A DNA stretch of 64,000 bases, taken from contig CALUKI010000022.1 of the NCBI GenBank assembly GCA_944321175.1, positions 48,357 through 112,356 of the forward strand. The letters are read 5' to 3'. Of the stretch, positions 40,201-46,619 are shown one piece after another (position 1 is the stretch's first letter; every line of letters starts with the position of its first letter). A program made the translations under genes and the position numbers. The DNA is from an uncultured Alistipes sp. GTDB lineage: Bacteria; Bacteroidota; Bacteroidia; Bacteroidales; Rikenellaceae. A model generated the notes under the pieces. That model saw only the letters and a program-made list of their open reading frames with translations, had not been told where the DNA came from and searched no databases.

Positions 40201-40820
40201 TCGTCGAGTGTCGTCACATCCTCTTTCAGACGGATGTCGAGCGTCGTGCGTTCACCGACCGCAATCTCCTGGCGGGCATATCCCAGAAACGACACCTCCA
40301 GATTGCTTCCGGCAGGAACCGTGAGGGAAAATGCGCCGTCGAGGTCGGTCGTCGTACCGACCGTACCGCCCTGCACGAGCACCGTTGCCCCGACGATCGG
40401 ATCACCCGCAACCGTGCGCACACGGCCCGTTACGGTGCGGTTCAGCGGTTTGTGCGCCGCGGCGGCATCCGGCGACGGGTCTTCGCGCCGCAGCACGATA
40501 TGCTTGCCCTCGAATGCATAACGGATTGCCGTTCCGGCAAATATCCGGTTCAATACATCCTGCACCGATTCGTCGTGCGCCTGAACCGATACGAAAAAGT
40601 CGAGTTGTTCGTTATTATAGACAAACAGATAATCGGTTTGCCGTTCGATGTCGTCAAGAATCTCCTTGACGGGGACCTGTTGTCTGTCGAGTGTCACCTT
40701 TGCCTGCTGGGCATGTGCCGTACCCGTCGGCAGCAGAAAAACCGCACAGGCGAACAGGAGTTTCGTCAGGCCTCCGCAAATTTTATGCTTTGGAATGCCG
40801 AGACTTACGTTTTTATTCAT
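37227..40820 (-). CDS. SusC/RagA TonB-linked outer-membrane protein with STN signalling domain
   Basis: This 1197-residue protein has a signal peptide ending TAHAQQ at about residue 39. Residues 42-112 form an STN (secretin/TonB short N-terminal) domain: VTLDRQQVPVKEILDDIERQTDYLFVYNNEQ and LNRIFAGTAIRYAFEGKHIVL. A carboxypeptidase-like domain follows (TGRVRTVAGDPIVGATVLVQGG...GYARQEIAVGE), then the TonB box/plug LDDVVVIGYGAVKERDLVGAV and the 22-strand barrel. The STN domain signals to FecR, so this transporter both imports the substrate and induces the locus through the sigma factor encoded upstream. It is the first gene of the SusCD operon. Confidence 0.96.
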   Translation of the reverse strand: MNKNVSLGIPKHKICGGLTKLLFACAVFLLPTGTAHAQQAKVTLDRQQVPVKEILDDIERQTDYLFVYNNEQLDFFVSVQAHDESVQDVLNRIFAGTAIRYAFEGKHIVLRREDPSPDAAAAHKPLNRTVTGRVRTVAGDPIVGATVLVQGGTVGTTTDLDGAFSLTVPAGSNLEVSFLGYARQEIAVGERTTLDIRLKEDVTTLDDVVVIGYGAVKERDLVGAVDHVDSRVIEDRSTGTLARALQGELPGLNITLIDSKPMRSASINVRGAGSIGAGGSTLVLIDGVEGSLNSINPQDVESVTVLKDASSAAVYGARGAFGVVLVTTKSAKKGTPVINYNGSFTLNRRTVIPDVVTDGLTWINWWRDCYNNYYNGSRGLLNHVDSTIPYTETIYQELIRRSADPSLAKVTRLEGHDQFGWAYYGSNDWHSLFYKDYNWSTEHNISISGGGDQADYYISGRFYDVDGIYKVGNDSYKKYDARAKGTLKVRPWLRLTNNMSVSVIDAYEPKHQKNNSQIPRLINHTAMPLSPVKNPDGTWTAAAAKSGYAAFSEGTSWRTNDYVYLRNKFDVNIDLIKDVLTASADYSYNYTNRKRMDCQTVIEYSKKPGEILYESEAAGSNLQSVEYQTRYQAANAYLNWSPQLGDSHSFKVLAGWNIEKQKYETLTIKREGFVTTAKPSFALMNGETTSPTVGGYTWAYVGAFFRVNYGYKGKYLAEVSGRYDGSSKFPSNSKWGFFPSASVAWRLSEEPWMEWASGALDNAKIRLSAGSMGNGNVDPYSYTSEMTIATATDFLMGGSYPTYTTVGSTVPVSLTWERSTTYDIGLDLDFFNNRLSFSGDYYRRYTTDMYTPSISLPSVYGTTSPKGNNAELRTTGWELSLSWRDQFNLGGKPFEYNVKAMVWDNRSIVTKYENATKSLGTLKGYIQNGGTPSDFYEGMELGEMWGYTVAGLFRDQADIDSSATHNFTQASDKVTRPGQVKIADLDHNGNIDGGSFTVDNPGDLSIIGNINPHYMFGVNLGASWNGIGVSVFLQGVMQRDWYPSPDSGYFWGKYARPFMWVLSIHNYTDDMYSEERNNWDTAYWPRMTTYQSNGSYDWTKLLEIPNTRYKQSAAYLRVKNIQLDYTFPKTLCQKLRLSGLKVYLSGENLFTFTPLHRHAPNFDPEALGYDTDFSSTAGDGYTYPVLKSLTLGVNITF

Positions 40821-40827
40821 ACTTTTG
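40820..40827 (+). promoter_or_regulatory. Plus-strand -7 box TACTTTTG over the susC start codon
   Basis: On the plus strand TACTTTTG fits TAnnTTTG and overlaps the susC start codon on the other strand. A TTTG at 40789-40792 is too far upstream (27-base spacer) for a normal -33. The box points towards the plus-strand terminator at 40879-40913, so the pair could define an antisense RNA of about 80 bases. Confidence 0.45.
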
Positions 40828-40878
40828 CAGAATAATGATTAATACTTGGATGGATTGTAGTACAGGTGTTGATCTGCG

Positions 40879-40913
40879 GACGGAGCGGTGTTGGCGCACC
40901 CTCCGTCTTTTTT
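40879..40913 (+). terminator. Plus-strand Rho-independent terminator in the susC leader
   Basis: GACGGAG-c-GGTG (40879-40890) pairs with CACC-CTCCGTC (40897-40907), followed by TTTTTT (40908-40913). No plus-strand protein gene precedes it, and on the minus strand it has no U-tract. The direction fits an RNA antisense to the susC 5' region. The rest of the 245-bp gap shows no recognisable minus-strand housekeeping promoter. Confidence 0.7.
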
Positions 40914-41065
40914 CATCGGAATGTCCTCATAGGCGTTCGAAGTTTAAGTCGGTTCAACATGGTTCATAAACAGGTTTTTCAGTTGCCGCACGGCTGCAAT
41001 CCGCCGAACCGCACGGGCGGCCTGCACAGCAGGGATTCCGGCCGCCGGCACGTCGCATCGGCGGC

Positions 41066-42001
41066 TCAACGGATCTCGATGGTATGCCGCTCCTCGTCGT
41101 GCACGAAGCGGAAATCGACGAATCGCTGCAGCACCCGCAGGGAATAGTCGATCCCGTCGCTCTGCCGGAACTTGCCCGTACACCTTATATCGTAAAGACG
41201 CGGATTTTTCAAGATGATCCGGATGTCGTAATAGTCCCCGAAGCGGGTCAGCAGCTCTCCGAAAGGAATATCGTTCAGACAGATCAGCCCCTCGGTCCAG
41301 CGATAGCGGCCCCAGTCGGTCAGGCGGGTTCGGGTCAAAACGCCGTCGGCACCCGTTACCGCCGCTTCGTTGGGCCGCAGCACCAGCCGTTGGGAGACAT
41401 CGGCGCGCGACATCACCTCGACGGCTCCCTCCATCAGGGCGGTTTCGAAATTGCGGGAACCGTCGCCGTAGGCATAGACATTGAATTTCGTACCGAGCAC
41501 GCGCACATCGTAATCATCGGTGCGCACGACAAACGGTTTGCGGCGGTCGTGCTTCACCTCGAAGTATCCCTCGCCGCAGAGCGTCACACGCCGCGAACCC
41601 CAACCGAACGAAGCCGGATATTCGAACCTGCTGCGGGAATTGAGCCAAACTTTCGTACCGTCGGCCAGGACCAGTTCGACGCGTTGTCCGGCAGGAACGA
41701 TGACCTGTTGCATGCGGTCGTCGAGAAGCATGCGGCTGCCGAAAAACAGCGATGCCGCACCGGCCAGCAACAAGATGCAGGCGGCAGCGAAACCGATGCG
41801 GCGAATGGCGGGACGGCGCAAAAACGGAATCCGTGTCCGGCGTCCGGGTTCGGCGTGCAGCAGCAATGCACACCACAGACGCCGTTCCTCCAGATATTCA
41901 CGATAGTTGTCGGGCGACGCTTCGGCCCACGACTGAATCCGTGCCTCCTCTTCCGGCGTCGTCCGGTTGTCGAAATAGCGATACAAAAGCTCTCGGTCCA
42001 T
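41066..42001 (-). CDS. FecR family anti-sigma factor
   Basis: This 311-residue protein is a FecR-type transmembrane sigma regulator. The N-terminal cytoplasmic part (MDRELLYRYFDNRTTPEEEARIQSWAEASPDNYREYLEERRLW) should bind the ECF sigma factor. One transmembrane helix lies at about 69-88 (IGFAAACILLLAGAASLFFG). The periplasmic FecR domain includes VPAGQRVELVLADGTKVWLNSRSRFEYPASFG, VTLCGEGYFEVKHD and VRVLGTKFNVYAYGD. The C-terminal domain (about 245-311, CLNDIPFGELLTRFGDYYDIRI) is the part that meets the STN domain of SusC. It lies between the sigma factor and the susC gene. Confidence 0.94.
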   Translation of the reverse strand: MDRELLYRYFDNRTTPEEEARIQSWAEASPDNYREYLEERRLWCALLLHAEPGRRTRIPFLRRPAIRRIGFAAACILLLAGAASLFFGSRMLLDDRMQQVIVPAGQRVELVLADGTKVWLNSRSRFEYPASFGWGSRRVTLCGEGYFEVKHDRRKPFVVRTDDYDVRVLGTKFNVYAYGDGSRNFETALMEGAVEVMSRADVSQRLVLRPNEAAVTGADGVLTRTRLTDWGRYRWTEGLICLNDIPFGELLTRFGDYYDIRIILKNPRLYDIRCTGKFRQSDGIDYSLRVLQRFVDFRFVHDEERHTIEIR

Positions 42002-42088
42002 AGCTCATGGTCCCTGCGGCGAAGTTTTCCGGAGGGGGTTCGTTCAAATAACACTCCAGCACGAAAAATCCCTAACGGCAAAGAGCGA

Positions 42089-42658
42089 TTATCGCAGAAA
42101 AAGAATCAGAAGAGCCAACAGATAGTCTTTCAACCGGACCCTCAACACCTTGAGGACACGGGAGATATGGAACTCGACGGTTTTCGGGGAAATTTTCAAT
42201 CGCGCAGCGATCTCGGCATTGCGCAGATGCTCGAAACGGCTCATTTCGAAAATTCGACGGCTCTGCGCGGGCAATTCGTCGAGCGTTTTGCGGACGATCT
42301 CCCGAATCTCGGAAGAGAAGAGCGCCTGCATGGTAAAATCCTCCAGCGAAGCGATCCGGAAATCGAGTTCGCGACGGGCCTGCCGCATCATTTCGTTCGA
42401 CACCTCCGAACGGATACGCTGCGCACGCAGGTAATTGAGCGCCTTGTTGCGGATCGCGGCAAGCAGATAGGCCGGCACATTGGTATCGGCAGGCAAGGCA
42501 TCGCGCCGCTGCCAATAATCGATCACCGCATCGACGAACAGATTCTCCGAGACAACGGCATCCCGCACGAATGAATTGGCAAAGCGGGTAAACGGTTCTC
42601 TGTAACGTTCGTAAAGCGAGGTGAATCGACCAGAATCTCTATTTTCCGTACCGTCCAC
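42089..42658 (-). CDS. ECF RNA polymerase sigma factor
   Basis: This 189-residue protein is an extracytoplasmic-function sigma factor. Region 2 is visible as FTSLYERYREPFTRFANSFVRDAVVSENLFVDAVIDYW, and region 4 as LPAQSRRIFEMSRFEHLRNAEIAARLKISPKTVEFHISRVLKVLR with its helix-turn-helix. Only a GTG at 42658 opens the frame with complete region 2. A TATCTTTG box ends 4 bases upstream, so the mRNA may be leaderless. Together with FecR and the STN-SusC it forms a trans-envelope signalling chain that should activate the SusCD operon. Confidence 0.92.
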   Translation of the reverse strand: MDGTENRDSGRFTSLYERYREPFTRFANSFVRDAVVSENLFVDAVIDYWQRRDALPADTNVPAYLLAAIRNKALNYLRAQRIRSEVSNEMMRQARRELDFRIASLEDFTMQALFSSEIREIVRKTLDELPAQSRRIFEMSRFEHLRNAEIAARLKISPKTVEFHISRVLKVLRVRLKDYLLALLILFLR

Positions 42659-42662
42659 ATGA

Positions 42663-42670
42663 CAAAGATA
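42663..42670 (-). promoter_or_regulatory. -7 box TATCTTTG directly before the sigma factor gene
   Basis: The minus strand reads TATCTTTG, with only 4 bases between the box and the GTG start. A second possible box, TAGCTTTG, lies at 42721-42728. Confidence 0.55.
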
Positions 42671-42762
42671 TACTTTTTTTCCATTTTCCTTCCCTTTTCA
42701 CGGCACCTTTGCGACCTGCACAAAGCTATTTCCGGATCGGGCCGTCCCCGAACCGCCAAGAC

Positions 42763-42794
42763 AAAAACGGGTTTCGGTTGCACCGAAACCCGTT
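42763..42794 (-). terminator. Terminator after the DUF3127 gene
   Basis: A perfect 13-bp stem (42766-42778 with 42782-42794) with a three-base loop is followed on the minus strand by TTTTTG. It lies 27 bp past the stop at 42821. Confidence 0.85.
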
Positions 42795-42820
42795 CAATCA
42801 GAATAGAGGGCCGAACCGTC

Positions 42821-43204
42821 CTAAAACGGCAGGTCATCGACCTCGGAAGCCGCCGACGCTCCGGCACCCGAAGAGGCTCCGTCCATCGGGAAATCCGTCG
42901 GCAGCGGAGCATTGTCCATCGGAGGCTGCTGCTGCGGCTGTTGTCTGGGCTGCACGCGCCACGCCCGCACGTCGGTGTACCAACGCCCGTTGTATTCGCG
43001 CGACTCCACATTGACCGAAACCAGATAGGTTTCCCCCTCGCGCAGTTTCGCCACATCGCTCTCCTTGTTGAAGAACGTCACGCAGATCTTGCGCGAAAAT
43101 TCGCTCGGCACCTCGAAGACCACATCCTGACGCTGCCATTCACCGCGTGCCGACGTCCCCCTTGTTACCGGCATAATCTTATATACCACACCTTCGAACT
43201 CCAT
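42821..43204 (-). CDS. DUF3127 protein with SSB-like acidic C-terminal tip
   Basis: This 127-residue protein starts at 43204 (MEFEGVVYKIMPVTRG). Residues 1-85 are the DUF3127 domain (GEWQRQDVVFEVPSEFSRKICVTFFNKE...YLVSVNVESREYNGRWYTDVRAWRV), which reads like an OB-fold with strands resembling single-stranded DNA-binding protein (SSB). A proline/glutamine-rich linker (QPRQQPQQQPPMDN) and an acidic tail ending VDDLPF follow, the same layout as SSB, whose tail ends D-D-x-P-F and recruits repair proteins. Family function is not established. A nucleic-acid role is inference from this layout. It stands between two stem-loops as a separate unit. Confidence 0.85.
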   Translation of the reverse strand: MEFEGVVYKIMPVTRGTSARGEWQRQDVVFEVPSEFSRKICVTFFNKESDVAKLREGETYLVSVNVESREYNGRWYTDVRAWRVQPRQQPQQQPPMDNAPLPTDFPMDGASSGAGASAASEVDDLPF

Positions 43205-43244
43205 ATCTTTCAATTTTTTCCGTTTCTCTCTGCTGTCGGAGCCG

Positions 43245-43282
43245 AAAGAAGTGTGTCCTCCGATCGGCGGACACACTTCTTT
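43245..43282 (-). terminator. Stem-loop after the FKBP gene
   Basis: A perfect 14-bp stem (43245-43258 with 43269-43282) flanks a 10-base loop and lies between the FKBP stop (43319) and the DUF3127 start. The arm ends in CTTTC, so the U-tract is short. Confidence 0.65.
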
Positions 43283-43318
43283 CCATTCTCCATCCCGTTC
43301 GTTACGAACCGCTGCCGC

Positions 43319-44356
43319 CTACTTTTTCTGAACCGGTTCGGCAACCTTGGTGCTGTCGGCGGGAGCCGGCTCCACATAGGGTTTCACATCGATGACCTCG
43401 ACCGTAAACTCAAGCGCCTCGTTTGCACCGATGTCACGGCCCGCGCCACGCTCGCCGTATGCCAGCTCGGCGGGAATCCACAACGTAATCTTGCCGCCTT
43501 TGCCGACAAGTTTCATTCCTTCGGTCCAGCCCTTGATCACACGGTTCAGCGGGAATTCGGCCGGTTCGTTGCGCTCGTACGACGAATCGAAGACCTTGCC
43601 TTTGCGGGTTTTGCCCTCGTAGTTGACAACAACCACGTCGCGGTCGTCAACGGCAATCGTATCGGCATCGCCCGGACGCTCGATCTTGTAGAGGATCCCC
43701 GACTCGGTCTTCTGCACGCCCGACTTCTTCTCGATGCCCTCAAGCCACTTCTTCGAGGCCTCGGCATTCTCGCGCGGACGCACTACGACGAAATAGTTCT
43801 GCAGATAACCCTGTACGATCATCTCGTCCATCTTGGCCACGCTGTCGCGGACATTGGCCATCGCCTCGGTCACCCAAACGACCTGCACGGGAATATCGCT
43901 GGCCTTGATATTGTTACCGATGTCATTACCGAAAGCATACGATACCGAGTCGCACTCGCCGGCCGTCAGGAACATCGGTTCGGGAGCCGGAAGCGTATCC
44001 TTGAGCGTGCCCGTCGAGTCGGCGGCTACGGCGGCCTGCATCTCCTTCTTCTTCATCAGCGCATAGGCCCGCGGCCCGCGTTTGTTCATGAAATAGTCGC
44101 GCAGAATATTGAGGGCGTCGTCATGGGTCTGTTTCGACTTCTCCAGAGCGCCCTCCTTGATTCCCTTGTTGACCTCTTCGAAGTTGAAGGGAATATCGCT
44201 CATTTCGTACTGCATACCATAGCCGATGCTGGCACCCAGCGCATACGACAGGGAGTCGAAACTCGACAGACTGCCCATCTTCACCGTCTTGTTGCCGCCG
44301 CAGGAGCTGAGCAACACGGCACCTGCAAGTGCCGCAACCGATAACAATTTTTTCAT
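43319..44356 (-). CDS. FKBP-type peptidyl-prolyl isomerase, lipoprotein
   Basis: This 345-residue protein has a lipoprotein signal (GAVLLSSCGGN, cysteine about 19). Two FKBP_N-like helical repeats follow: SLSYALGASIGYGMQYEMSD...VNKGIKEGAL (about 35-75) and SVSYAFGNDIGNNIKASDIPV (about 138-160). The catalytic FKBP domain lies at about 225-325: GDADTIAVDDRDVVVVNYEGKTRKGKVFDSSYERNEPAEFPLNRVIKGWTEGMKLVGKGGKITLWIPAELAYGERG. It should catalyse proline isomerisation of envelope proteins as an FkpA/Mip-type dimer. The duplicated N-terminal region is longer than in FkpA. A TACCTTTG box lies upstream at 44399-44406. Confidence 0.93.
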   Translation of the reverse strand: MKKLLSVAALAGAVLLSSCGGNKTVKMGSLSSFDSLSYALGASIGYGMQYEMSDIPFNFEEVNKGIKEGALEKSKQTHDDALNILRDYFMNKRGPRAYALMKKKEMQAAVAADSTGTLKDTLPAPEPMFLTAGECDSVSYAFGNDIGNNIKASDIPVQVVWVTEAMANVRDSVAKMDEMIVQGYLQNYFVVVRPRENAEASKKWLEGIEKKSGVQKTESGILYKIERPGDADTIAVDDRDVVVVNYEGKTRKGKVFDSSYERNEPAEFPLNRVIKGWTEGMKLVGKGGKITLWIPAELAYGERGAGRDIGANEALEFTVEVIDVKPYVEPAPADSTKVAEPVQKK

Positions 44357-44398
44357 GGATGTATAAGAATTATAAAGTTTCGTGAAAACACACGCTTA

Positions 44399-44406
44399 CA
44401 AAGGTA
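44399..44406 (-). promoter_or_regulatory. -7 box TACCTTTG of the FKBP gene
   Basis: The minus strand reads TACCTTTG about 42 bp upstream of the ATG at 44356, in the 103-bp gap after the preceding FKBP gene. No clear -33 is seen. Confidence 0.5.
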
Positions 44407-44459
44407 TGCAAATTAATCGAAATTCGCACACCTTTTCCGCGCAAATCGACGGTTTTTTA

Positions 44460-45176
44460 TCAAAATTTCCACTTGGCGTCACTCTCCTTTTCATCGGGAC
44501 GGTCGTCGGGCTGCACGTCGATCAGTTCCGCCTCGTAATAGAGCGGCTCGTTGGCCCCCACGCCCAGCGTATCATTTCCCGCAGACCCATAGGCCAACGC
44601 CGCCGGCGACCACATCCGCACGGCGCCGCCGGCCCCGACAAGTTTCAGCCCCTCACGCAAGCCCGCCGGCAACGAATCGACGTATGTGGACAAGGTATCC
44701 CCCCGTTCATACGACGAATAGGCCGTACCTCCGTCACGGCGCATCACCTTGCAGCGCAACAGAATGCGCTCCTTGTCCGAGGAGATCGTCCTTTTGGCAT
44801 TGCCTTCGCGCCGGACATCGTAGCGCAGGCCCGATTCGCTCCGGCGGAAAGAGCCGTCCGCCGTGACGTCATCGAGATACTGACGCTCCTGCCCCTTGAT
44901 TTTCTCCGGCACGGCGTAATTCACATACCGCAGATAGAACGTCTGCGCCTCCTCCATCGACAGCAGCTGACGGCCCGACATGTAATCGAGCATGCCCTTG
45001 CAGACGGCATCGGCATTCAACGTCGAATCCATCTTCACCAGATTGGCCCCGATATTCAATCCGATCACATAGGCTACCGAATCCGTATCGGTACGGAGTT
45101 TCACTCCGCCGCTTTTCTTCGAACAGCCGCTCCACAGGCAGACCGCCATGAACGGCAACAACATCCAACGCTTCAT
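44460..45176 (-). CDS. FKBP-type peptidyl-prolyl isomerase, lipoprotein (second copy)
   Basis: This 238-residue protein has a lipoprotein signal (FMAVCLWSGCSKKS, cysteine about 19), one FKBP_N-like region (DTDSVAYVIGLNIGANLVKMD...VCKGMLDYMSG) and a C-terminal FKBP domain (SLPAGLREGLKLVGAGGAVRMWSPAALAYGSAGND). The catalytic domain is more divergent than in the neighbour at 43319: the V-x-Y-x-G strand is RCKVMRRDGGTAYSSYERGD, so activity is uncertain and a chaperone role is possible. Its ATG lies 3 bp after the nhaA stop, so it belongs to the ureohydrolase-nhaA operon. Confidence 0.88.
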   Translation of the reverse strand: MKRWMLLPFMAVCLWSGCSKKSGGVKLRTDTDSVAYVIGLNIGANLVKMDSTLNADAVCKGMLDYMSGRQLLSMEEAQTFYLRYVNYAVPEKIKGQERQYLDDVTADGSFRRSESGLRYDVRREGNAKRTISSDKERILLRCKVMRRDGGTAYSSYERGDTLSTYVDSLPAGLREGLKLVGAGGAVRMWSPAALAYGSAGNDTLGVGANEPLYYEAELIDVQPDDRPDEKESDAKWKF

Positions 45177-45179
45177 ATG

Positions 45180-46619
45180 TTACACATCTCTTCTCTGTAA
45201 ATTACCGTTTTCCGATCCGCCCCGCGCCGTTAGATGGATCATCAGCATGCTCAGCACCGCCGAGGCGAGCGACCCCAGCAGAATGGCAATCTTGCCCTGA
45301 TTGATGAAGGCGGGGTGCGTAAAGGCCAGCGAATCGACGAAAATAGACATCGTGAATCCGATACCGCCCAGACAGGCTACGGCCAGCAGGACGCGCCATG
45401 TTGCACCTTGCGGCATTTCGGCCAATCCCGATTTTACGGACAGCCAGCTGGCCAGAAAGATCCCCAACGGTTTGCCGACGAGCAATCCGAAAAAGACGCC
45501 CATTCCGACCGAACCGTTTTGCGGCGAAAAGTGGAAGATATCGAGATACTCCGCATCGATCGCCACGCCGGCATTCGCCAATGCGAAAATCGGCATGATG
45601 AGGAATGTCACATACGGATTGAGCAGCTCTTCCATGCGGTAGCTCATTCCGATCGAGTCGCGCGACAATTTCTTCATCCGGTGCAGGCATTCGCGCTGCT
45701 CGGCATTGGGGAAGCGGACTTCGCCCCTGTCCGCCAATTCGAGCGACCGGGTATAATTGTGCAGCTGCCGGAAGAAGTAGGAGCGGCTGTATCGCGGGCG
45801 CATCGGGATGACCATTGCCATTGCGACGCCCGACAGGGTCGCGTGTATTCCGGAGTAATAGAAGAGCCCCCATACGACGAATGCCGGAATGAGGAAAAAG
45901 GCGATGCGTGTTTCACCCAGCCGGTTAAGGAGATACAATCCGGCCATGATCAGCAGGGCGATCGCCAAACAACCCAGTTTCACGGTCTCGCCATAGAAGA
46001 GCGCGATGACCAGAATTGCGCCCAGATCATCGACAACGGCCAAGGCCGTGAGGAAGATTTTGAGGGACAAAGGCACCCTGCTGCCCACGAGCGACAGAAT
46101 GCCGATCGCAAAAGCGATATCGGTTGCCGTAGGTATTCCCCAGCCATTGACCGCCTCCGTACCGTGATTGAAGGCCAGATAGATCAAGGCGGGAGCCAGC
46201 ATGCCTCCGGCGGCAGCCATTACGGGAAGAATGGCTTTGCGCATGGACGACAATTCGCCGCAGTACATTTCGCGCTTGATCTCCAGCCCCACGACGAAAA
46301 AGAAGATCACCATCAACCCGTCGTTGACCAGTTTCTCGACATTCATTCCGCGCGGGAAGGCCAGGTCGATCCGGCCGTCGGGCGTCCGGACGAGCAAGGA
46401 CAGATCGGTGTGCAACAGTTTTTCATAAAGCTCCGCCGTCCAAGGGAGATTGGCCAGCAGCATGGCTGCCGCCACACACGCGACCAGAACGACCCCTCCG
46501 GCCCAGGGCACATGCATGAAACGCCTCCGGCGTTCATCCAGGCGGTGGCATGCCCGTATCCAGCCGTGGCGCGAGAAAAGGGATCCGCGGGCCGAATGTG
46601 TCGTATTGAATCCGTTCAT
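45180..46619 (-). CDS. nhaA: Na+/H+ antiporter NhaA
   Basis: This 479-residue inner-membrane protein exchanges Na+ or Li+ for protons. Diagnostic segments are LVNDGLMVIFFFVVGLEIKREMYCGELSS, GIPTATDIAFAIGILSLVGSRVP and LTALAVVDDLGAILVIALFY, which holds the paired ion-binding aspartates. About twelve hydrophobic helices are present. A longer loop (about 270-310, YSRSYFFRQLHNYTRSLELADRGEVRFPNAEQRECLHRM) is typical of Bacteroidetes NhaA. The start at 46619 overlaps the stop of the ureohydrolase gene as ATGA, and the downstream FKBP gene follows after 3 bp, so the three are translationally coupled. Confidence 0.95.
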   Translation of the reverse strand: MNGFNTTHSARGSLFSRHGWIRACHRLDERRRRFMHVPWAGGVVLVACVAAAMLLANLPWTAELYEKLLHTDLSLLVRTPDGRIDLAFPRGMNVEKLVNDGLMVIFFFVVGLEIKREMYCGELSSMRKAILPVMAAAGGMLAPALIYLAFNHGTEAVNGWGIPTATDIAFAIGILSLVGSRVPLSLKIFLTALAVVDDLGAILVIALFYGETVKLGCLAIALLIMAGLYLLNRLGETRIAFFLIPAFVVWGLFYYSGIHATLSGVAMAMVIPMRPRYSRSYFFRQLHNYTRSLELADRGEVRFPNAEQRECLHRMKKLSRDSIGMSYRMEELLNPYVTFLIMPIFALANAGVAIDAEYLDIFHFSPQNGSVGMGVFFGLLVGKPLGIFLASWLSVKSGLAEMPQGATWRVLLAVACLGGIGFTMSIFVDSLAFTHPAFINQGKIAILLGSLASAVLSMLMIHLTARGGSENGNLQRRDV

